Origin: an uncultured Clostridia bacterium
GTDB taxonomy: Bacteria; Bacillota; Clostridia; TANB77; CAG-508
Direction of reading: 5' to 3'
Length of the DNA stretch: 10,416 nt
Assembly (NCBI GenBank): GCA_948505485.1
Contig: CAOPQH010000047.1
Location: 1 to 10,416 of the forward strand
Both the position numbers and the translations under genes were made by a program. Shown one piece after another: positions 4,842 through 10,416 of the stretch; position 1 is the stretch's first letter; every line of letters begins with the position of its first letter. Under the pieces are notes generated by a model, which searched no databases, had not been told where the DNA came from, and was given only the letters and a program-made list of their open reading frames with translations.

Positions 4842-6281
4842 TTGGAAACATCAAAAGAAATAAAAATTCAAAAAGAGTATATAAATAAAGTAAAAGAATT
4901 AAATAAGACTAAAAGATTACAATACTCAATATTAACAATGGGATGTCAATTAAACGAAAATGATTCAGAAAAATTATGTGGAATGATAGAAGAAATGAAA
5001 TATACAAAAACAGACGATTTTACCGAAGCTGATTTAGTTATATTTAATACCTGTTGTGTACGTGAAAATGCAGAAGATAAACTTTTTGGTAAATTAGGAG
5101 AATTAAAAAGAATAAAAGAAAAAAAAGGAACAATTATAGCAATAGGTGGATGTATGATGCAAGAAAAGCATATAACAAAAAAGATACATACTTCATATCC
5201 TTATGTTGATATAATATTTGGAACTCATACACTTCATAAATTCCCAGAAAATTTATATAAAGTGTTAGAAGAAAAGAAAAAATTGGAAGATGTGCTAGAC
5301 ATTGATGGAAAGATATATGAAGGGTTACCAATAAAAAGAAACAATAATATACAAGCATCAATTACAATAATGAATGGTTGCAATAATTTTTGTAGTTATT
5401 GTATAGTTCCATATGTTAGAGGGAGAGAAAGAAGTAGAAAACCAAAAGACATAATAAAAGAAGTGGAGCAAGTTGCAAAAGAAGGCTATAAAGAGATAAT
5501 GTTATTAGGACAAAATGTTAATTCATATTTAAGAGTAGAAATGCAAGAAATAAAAGAAGGGAAAATGGAAGATACAGGAGAATATAAAGAAATAAATTCT
5601 TTTTCTAAACTTTTAAGAAAAATAAACGAAATTGATGGAATAGAAAGAATAAGATTTGTTTCACCGCATCCAAAAGACTTTACAGATGATGTAATAGAAG
5701 CAATAGCGGACTGCGACAAAGTATGTAAACAAGTGCATTTACCTTTACAATCTGGAAGTTCAAACATGTTAAAAACAATGAATAGAAAATATACAAAAGA
5801 ACAATATTTGAATTTAGTAGAAAAAATGAAAAGTAAAATACCTAATTTAACACTATCAACTGATATAATTGTAGGATTTGCAGGAGAATCAGAAGAAGAT
5901 TTTGAAGACACATTAGATGTTGTAAAAAAAGTAAAATTTGAACAAGTATTTATGTTTATATATTCAAGGAGAGTAGGAACACCAGGAGATAAAATGGAAA
6001 ATCAAATTCCAGAGGAAATAAAACATAAAAGATTTGATAAATTAAAGCAATTAGTAGAAAGTCAAATAGCGCAAAGAAATCAAGAATACATAGGATCTAC
6101 ACAAAAAATTTTAGTAGAAGGCAAAAGTAAAAACAATCAAGAAATGCTAACAGGAAGAACTGATAGTAATAAAGTAGTTATATTTGAAGGCTCAAAAGAC
6201 TTAATAGGAAGTATTATAAATATTAAAATAATATCAGAACATATGTGGTATTTAAAAGGAGAAAAAATAAATGGAAAATAA
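4842..6281 (+). CDS. miaB: tRNA-2-methylthio-N6-dimethylallyladenosine synthase MiaB
   Basis: A 479-residue radical-SAM methylthiotransferase that adds the 2-methylthio group to i6A37 of tRNAs reading UNN codons. The N-terminal UPF0004 domain carries the three auxiliary-cluster cysteines: C35 in TMGCQLNENDSE, C71 in NTCCVREN and C104 in GGCMMQ. The radical-SAM cluster is C180-x3-C184-x2-C187, followed by YVRGRERSR. The C-terminal TRAM domain covers about 415-475 (LVEGKSK ... LTGRT). The sequence fits MiaB better than MtaB or RimO. The start is TTG with GGAGG at 4828-4832; the nearby ATG 4826 is in another frame. A charged insert, about residues 230-252, follows GQNVNSY, where close relatives are shorter. 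The stop overlaps the next gene by 11 bp. Confidence 0.95.
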   Translation: METSKEIKIQKEYINKVKELNKTKRLQYSILTMGCQLNENDSEKLCGMIEEMKYTKTDDFTEADLVIFNTCCVRENAEDKLFGKLGELKRIKEKKGTIIAIGGCMMQEKHITKKIHTSYPYVDIIFGTHTLHKFPENLYKVLEEKKKLEDVLDIDGKIYEGLPIKRNNNIQASITIMNGCNNFCSYCIVPYVRGRERSRKPKDIIKEVEQVAKEGYKEIMLLGQNVNSYLRVEMQEIKEGKMEDTGEYKEINSFSKLLRKINEIDGIERIRFVSPHPKDFTDDVIEAIADCDKVCKQVHLPLQSGSSNMLKTMNRKYTKEQYLNLVEKMKSKIPNLTLSTDIIVGFAGESEEDFEDTLDVVKKVKFEQVFMFIYSRRVGTPGDKMENQIPEEIKHKRFDKLKQLVESQIAQRNQEYIGSTQKILVEGKSKNNQEMLTGRTDSNKVVIFEGSKDLIGSIINIKIISEHMWYLKGEKINGK

Positions 6282-6801
6282 AAAAATATATAGACCAAAA
6301 ACATATACTCATATTGATTACGAAGCATTAGTAATATATGCAATGAAATTTAGAGTTTCTATTGAACAAGCACTAAGAGATAATAATATAGAAATTGCTA
6401 GATCTACTGTTGTACGAAATATAAAGAAACTTGTAAATAACAATAATAGTACAATAGCTTTATATCAAAATGGTTATGTACCTAATATGCAAAAAAGAGA
6501 ATTGCCAGAAGATATTAAATATAAAATAGAAAGTTTAGATGATAAACCAATAATTAAAGGTGATGAATTGGATGACGTATATAAAAAATTAAGTATAATG
6601 GAAGAAATAATAAAAGCTTGTAATGGAAATTTTGCAGAAGCTACTAGAAAGATTAATAGTGGTAAAACACCACTTGGAAAAATAAGAACAATTACACATC
6701 AAGGTTTAATTAAAGATATGAAATATTTAGAAATAGTAAGAAAACAACAAAGAATTAATAGAGAAAATGATAAAATAATTAATGATAGAGAAAAGGAGTA
6801 A
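6271..6801 (+). CDS. Uncharacterised probable helix-turn-helix protein between miaB and mutS
   Basis: A 176-residue, mostly helical, charged protein without a signal peptide or membrane span. Residues about 17-54 (YEALVIYAMKFRVSIEQALRDN...ARSTVVRNIKKL) resemble a helix-turn-helix of the SpoIIID type, with STVVRNIKKL as the likely recognition helix. Residues about 108-155 (IMEEIIKACNGNFAEATRKI...LIKDMKYLEIV) look like a second helical unit, followed by a coiled, Arg/Asn/Glu-rich tail. It is too long for SpoIIID and I do not recognise the family. ATG 6271 lies inside the end of miaB, with AAGGAG 9 bases upstream. The mutS start follows 5 bases after its stop. This points to one operon and coupled translation. 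In many Firmicutes a YlbF/RicF-type gene occupies this place; this protein does not look like one. Confidence 0.8.
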   Translation: MENKKIYRPKTYTHIDYEALVIYAMKFRVSIEQALRDNNIEIARSTVVRNIKKLVNNNNSTIALYQNGYVPNMQKRELPEDIKYKIESLDDKPIIKGDELDDVYKKLSIMEEIIKACNGNFAEATRKINSGKTPLGKIRTITHQGLIKDMKYLEIVRKQQRINRENDKIINDREKE

Positions 6802-6806
6802 TAAAT

Positions 6807-9419
6807 ATGGCAGAATATTCACCAATGATGCAAAAATATCTTGAAACAAAAGAACAATACAAAGATTGCATTTTATTTTATCGTTTAGGTGATTTTTATG
6901 AAATGTTTTTTGATGATGCAATTTTAGTATCAAGAGAATTAGAACTGACATTAACAGGAAAAGACTGTGGACAAGAAAACCGAGCACCAATGTGTGGTGT
7001 ACCACATCATGCTGCTGAAACCTATGTTTCAAAATTAATTGAAAAAGGTTATAAAGTAGCAATATGTGAACAATTAACTGACCCTAAAGAATCAAAAGGA
7101 ATTGTAGAAAGAGGCGTAATAAGAGTTGTAACTCCAGGAACTGTTGTAGAGTCTAATATGTTAGAAGAAAGAAAAAATAATTATATAATGTCAATTTATA
7201 AAAGTGGAACTTTCTTTGGAATTAGCGTTTGTGATATTTCAACAGGAGAATTCTATAGTAGTGAAATAAAAGAAGATAATAATTTTGTTACATTATTAGA
7301 CGAAATTGCTAGATTTACTCCATCAGAAATAATAACAAATAGCATGATGTTTGATTGTAAAGAAGAAATACAAAAAATAAAAGAAAGATTTGACATATAT
7401 GTTACAAAATTTAATGATAAATTTTTCAATGATGATAGTAAAGAAATTGAATTAAAATTTGATTTAGAAGATAGTAATAATAATAAAATAAAAACTATAC
7501 AGGATAAAAAATTATGCGTATCTTCTATAAATGCATTAATAGAATATTTAAATCAAACACAGATGACAACATTAAATCATATTAATAAAATTACAATATA
7601 TAATCTATCAAAATATATGCAATTAGATATAAGTGCAAGAAGAAATTTAGAAATAACAGAAAAATTAAGAGATAAATCAAAAAAAGGAACTCTTTTATGG
7701 GTGCTTGATAAAACTGCTACATCAATGGGAGGAAGAGCCCTAAGAAGATGGCTTAACAATCCACTTATAGATGTTTTAGAAATAAATAAAAGATTAAATG
7801 CTGTTAAAGAATTAAAAGACAATATAATTTTAAGAGGAGATATAATAGATAATTTAAAAAAAGTATATGACATAGAAAGATTAGCAGGAAAAATGGCATA
7901 TGGTAATGCTAATGCAAGAGATATGATAACATTAAAAAACTCAGTATCAAAATTGCCAGAAATCAAAAAAGTATTAAAATCTGTAAATTCAGATTTATTA
8001 AAAGAATTATATCAAGAATTAGATGAACTACAAGATATTTATAGGCTAATAGATGAAGCTATAGTTGAAGACCCTCCAATGACAATAAAAGATGGCGGAA
8101 TAATAAAGCTTGGATATGATGAAGAAATTACTAAATTAAAAACAGCAACAACAGAAGGAAAGAATTGGATTGTAAAACTTGAAGCAGAAGAAAAAGAAAA
8201 AACAGGTATAAAAAATTTAAAAGTAGGATTTAACAAAGTATTTGGTTATTATTTAGAAGTTACAAAATCATTTTTATCACAAGTTCCAGATAGATATATA
8301 AGAAAACAAACTCTAACAAATGCAGAAAGATATATAACAGAAGAATTAAAAAATTTAGAAAATCAAATACTAGGTGCAGAGGAAAAGGTAGTAAATTTAG
8401 AATATGAAGCTTTTACAAAAATAAGAGAAGAAATTTCTAAAAATGTAAAAAGACTTCAAAAGTCAGCTAATGTAGTATCAACACTTGACGTTTTAGCTTC
8501 ATTTGCACAAGTTGCAGAAGATATGAATTACTGTATGCCTATAGTTGATAATCAAGGAAGTATTGATATAAAAGAAGGAAGACATCCTGTAATTGAAAAA
8601 ATATTAGGAATGGGAAGTTTTGTACAAAATAATACATATTTAGATAAACAAGAAAATAGACTAGCTATAATAACAGGTCCTAACATGGCAGGTAAATCTA
8701 CATATATGAGACAAGTTGCTTTAATTACTTTAATGGCTCAAGTAGGAAGCTTTGTGCCTGCAATAGAAGCAAAAATAGGAATTGTTGATAAAATATTTAC
8801 TAGAGTTGGAGCATCTGATGATTTAAGTATGGGACAAAGTACATTTATGGTAGAAATGATGGAAGTTGCAACAATTTTAAAAGAAGCAACATCCAACAGT
8901 TTAGTAATACTTGATGAAATAGGAAGAGGAACATCAACATATGATGGACTTTCAATAGCATGGGCTGTAGCTGAATATATTGCTGATAAACAAAAGTGTG
9001 GAGCAAAAACATTATTTGCAACACATTATCATGAATTAACAGATTTAGAAAATGAATTAGAAGGTGTAAAAAATTATTCTATAGCAGTAAAAGAAAAAGG
9101 AGAAGATATAATCTTTTTAAGAAAAATAGTAGAAGGTGGAACTGATGAAAGTTATGGTATACATGTAGCTAAACTTGCAGGAGTTCCAAAAGTAGTAACA
9201 CAAAAAGCAAATGAAATATTAAGAACATTAGAAAGAAAAAGTATATTAAGAAATAAAAAGCCAGAAAAAGAAAGTAAAAAAGTAGTAGAAGGACAATTTG
9301 ACATGTACAACTACAAAATAGCTGAAATAGCACATGAAGTAGATAAAATCAACTTAAATGAGTTAACTCCAATAGATGCACTAAACACTCTTGTAAAGAT
9401 AAAAGAAAAATTAAATTAA
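6807..9419 (+). CDS. mutS: DNA mismatch repair protein MutS
   Basis: An 870-residue ATPase that recognises mispaired and looped bases and recruits MutL. The N-terminal mismatch-binding domain has GDFYEMFF with the intercalating Phe and Glu of the F-Y-E motif (30-32). Connector, lever and clamp domains follow (about 120-560). The ABC-type ATPase has Walker A GPNMAGKST (624-632), Walker B LVILDEIGRG (D703, E704) and the ATHYHEL histidine. A C-terminal tail of about 70 residues ends with the helical VDKINLNELTPIDALNTLVKIK segment common in MutS1. This is MutS1 and not MutS2: it has the N-terminal domain and no Smr domain. AAGGAG lies 8 bases before ATG, inside the previous gene's end. mutL, often next in Clostridia, does not follow. 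Confidence 0.97.
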   Translation: MAEYSPMMQKYLETKEQYKDCILFYRLGDFYEMFFDDAILVSRELELTLTGKDCGQENRAPMCGVPHHAAETYVSKLIEKGYKVAICEQLTDPKESKGIVERGVIRVVTPGTVVESNMLEERKNNYIMSIYKSGTFFGISVCDISTGEFYSSEIKEDNNFVTLLDEIARFTPSEIITNSMMFDCKEEIQKIKERFDIYVTKFNDKFFNDDSKEIELKFDLEDSNNNKIKTIQDKKLCVSSINALIEYLNQTQMTTLNHINKITIYNLSKYMQLDISARRNLEITEKLRDKSKKGTLLWVLDKTATSMGGRALRRWLNNPLIDVLEINKRLNAVKELKDNIILRGDIIDNLKKVYDIERLAGKMAYGNANARDMITLKNSVSKLPEIKKVLKSVNSDLLKELYQELDELQDIYRLIDEAIVEDPPMTIKDGGIIKLGYDEEITKLKTATTEGKNWIVKLEAEEKEKTGIKNLKVGFNKVFGYYLEVTKSFLSQVPDRYIRKQTLTNAERYITEELKNLENQILGAEEKVVNLEYEAFTKIREEISKNVKRLQKSANVVSTLDVLASFAQVAEDMNYCMPIVDNQGSIDIKEGRHPVIEKILGMGSFVQNNTYLDKQENRLAIITGPNMAGKSTYMRQVALITLMAQVGSFVPAIEAKIGIVDKIFTRVGASDDLSMGQSTFMVEMMEVATILKEATSNSLVILDEIGRGTSTYDGLSIAWAVAEYIADKQKCGAKTLFATHYHELTDLENELEGVKNYSIAVKEKGEDIIFLRKIVEGGTDESYGIHVAKLAGVPKVVTQKANEILRTLERKSILRNKKPEKESKKVVEGQFDMYNYKIAEIAHEVDKINLNELTPIDALNTLVKIKEKLN

Positions 9420-9501
9420 TAAGAACAAAAAAGGCATGATTAAAATTTTTAAATACAGTGTATCTTATTTTAGTTACAAAATATAAATTTGGAGGAATTA
9501 A

Positions 9502-10242
9502 ATGTTTTTTGCAAGACCAGGAGATTATGAAGCATGTGGAATATTTAGTATTTCACATTTTATATTGCTATTAATAACATCAATAATTATAATAATTTTA
9601 TTATACAAAGTTCGTAATTATAAACATGAAGAAGTTTTAAAAATAATAAGAATATCTACAATAGTATTATGGATATTAGAAATCTTAAAAATAATATTTA
9701 ACATATGTATAGGTAATATTTCAAATCCGAATACATATATTCCACTATATTATTGCAGTTTAGTATTATATGCTGGAATATTTAGTGGATGTTGCAAAGG
9801 AAAATTAAAAAGAGTAGGAGATGTATTTTTAGCTACAGGTGGTATTGTAGCAGGTATAGCATTTTTGATATCTCCAATAACATCTTTAGGAACTTACCCT
9901 ATATTTCATTTTATAAGTATACAAAGTTTCGTACTGCATGGCACAATGATTTATTTAGGAATGCTAATGCTTATTACAAACTATATAGAATTAAAATTAA
10001 ATGACTTTAAATATTATTTTATATTAATTATAGTAATAAGTGCATTAGCATATATTATAAATTCAATATATAATTGTAACTTAATGTTTATTTCTCAAAA
10101 TTATGAAGGAACAATTGTTGATTATATATATAATTTTACAGGAAAATTTTTTACAATAACAATGATAATGATTCAAGCTATAATACCATTTTGGGCAATA
10201 TATTTATTATATAAGCAATATAACAAAAAAGGTAAAAGATAA
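9502..10242 (+). CDS. Seven-span membrane protein of the YwaF/TP0381 type
   Basis: A 246-residue integral membrane protein with about seven hydrophobic spans (approximately 13-36, 48-68, 78-96, 107-126, 132-158, 170-190 and 214-237) and a basic C-terminus (KQYNKKGKR). The segments YIPLYYCSLVLYAGI, LATGGIVAGIAFLISPITSLGTYP and FHFISIQSFVLHG (H146), plus the early SISHF (H19), resemble the conserved family of Bacillus YwaF and Treponema TP0381, whose function is not known. GGAGG lies 9 bases upstream of ATG. The 82-base gap after mutS shows no clear terminator or promoter, so read-through from the miaB-mutS operon is possible, but the gene is functionally unrelated as far as can be seen. Confidence 0.75.
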   Translation: MFFARPGDYEACGIFSISHFILLLITSIIIIILLYKVRNYKHEEVLKIIRISTIVLWILEILKIIFNICIGNISNPNTYIPLYYCSLVLYAGIFSGCCKGKLKRVGDVFLATGGIVAGIAFLISPITSLGTYPIFHFISIQSFVLHGTMIYLGMLMLITNYIELKLNDFKYYFILIIVISALAYIINSIYNCNLMFISQNYEGTIVDYIYNFTGKFFTITMIMIQAIIPFWAIYLLYKQYNKKGKR

Positions 10243-10258
10243 GAAAAAATAAAATATC

Positions 10259-10300
10259 AAAATAGAGCAAGTTTAAAATAGAGCTTGCTCTATTTTAATA
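10259..10300 (+). terminator. Intrinsic terminator with two alternative stems
   Basis: Two hairpins compete for the same right arm. AAAATAGAGCAAG (10259-10271) pairs with CTTGCTCTATTTT (10284-10296) over 13 bp with a 12-base loop. The nearer TTAAAATAGAGC (10273-10284) pairs with GCTCTATTTTAA (10287-10298) with a very tight loop. The T-run after the stem is weak, TTTTAATAT. It lies 16 bases after the membrane-protein stop and touches copy 2 of the 121-bp repeat. Confidence 0.65.
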
Positions 10301-10416
10301 TATAAAAACAATTGTACACAAATTTATTACATAAATTTGGCACACGAACAAATTCACGGAAAGCCAAAGAGTAAAATTAAAATTATACTAATATTAAGGC
10401 TTTCCGATTTGTTCTT
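10296..10416 (+). repeat. 121-bp structured dispersed repeat, copy 2 (cut by window end)
   Basis: It matches 4627-4747 at 119 of 121 positions, with a fixed offset of 5669. The first hairpin and the CGGAAAGCC/GGCTTTCCG stem (10357-10365 and 10398-10406) are unchanged. One of the two differences, T at 10408 against G at 4739, extends the outer stem here to 8 bp: GAACAAAT at 10346-10353 with ATTTGTTC at 10407-10414. The other difference lies in the large loop. Like copy 1, it starts at the right arm of a hairpin that follows a gene's terminator. Confidence 0.9.

Noticed and set aside
5486..5911. Open frame antisense to miaB (141 codons)
   Set aside because: It is the complement of a well-conserved MiaB region, has Ser/Phe/Ile-rich nonsense composition and no domain; the same holds for the antisense frames in mutS and rpmE-side DNA.
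4627..10416. Two hairpin repeats in direct orientation as integron attC sites or ends of one large composite element
   Set aside because: The arms lack the attC core pattern (RYYYAAC and GTTRRRY), and the enclosed genes are housekeeping genes in an ordinary operon with no integrase or transposase.

Overview
The window is very AT-rich, uses AGA and AAA/GAA-type codons heavily, has strong AGGAG-type ribosome binding sites and standard-code stops. It carries Gram-positive markers: a VanW-domain protein, an S11 penicillin-binding protein with signal peptide, a zinc-type bL31, and a miaB-to-mutS operon. This points to a low-GC Firmicute of the class Clostridia, possibly an uncultured gut lineage. 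That is inference from gene content; no species can be named.

Layout. (a) 1-802: the 3' part of a polytopic membrane protein resembling the YfhO family, cut by the window edge. (b) 838-1452: a complete type II toxin-antitoxin module (Phd/YefM-like antitoxin and RelE/ParE-like toxin, overlapping by 11 bp) with an extended -10 promoter and a palindromic probable operator on the -10 box. Directly behind the toxin stop lies a short relic resembling the C-terminal motif of a DNA cytosine-5 methyltransferase, then non-coding debris and a bidirectional terminator. This looks like an eroded accessory spot. (c) 1763-3851, minus strand: two cell-envelope genes, a D-Ala-D-Ala carboxypeptidase and a membrane-anchored VanW-domain protein. 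The latter has its own terminator overlapping its stop codon. A nested inverted-repeat element in its probable 5' leader starts almost exactly where a minus-strand promoter would start the transcript. (d) 4035-4593, plus strand: a consensus promoter, a 52-residue single-span membrane protein and rpmE, closed by a strong terminator. (e) 4595-4747: an extra 20-bp hairpin and the first copy of a 121-bp structured repeat. (f) 4784-9419: miaB, a 176-residue protein with a probable helix-turn-helix, and mutS, tightly packed as one operon. (g) 9502-10242: a seven-span membrane protein of the YwaF/TP0381 type with a terminator. (h) 10296-10416: the second copy of the 121-bp repeat, in the same orientation, running into the window edge.

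How the genes relate. MiaB (tRNA 2-methylthio modification) and MutS (mismatch recognition) are joined through an uncharacterised probable DNA-binding protein. The two minus-strand genes both act at the cell surface. The least explained parts are the duplicated hairpin-rich repeat that brackets the miaB-mutS-ywaF block, the folded leader before the VanW gene, and the middle gene of the miaB-mutS operon. I found no complete new multi-gene system; the novelty here is mainly in non-coding structure and small or uncharacterised proteins.
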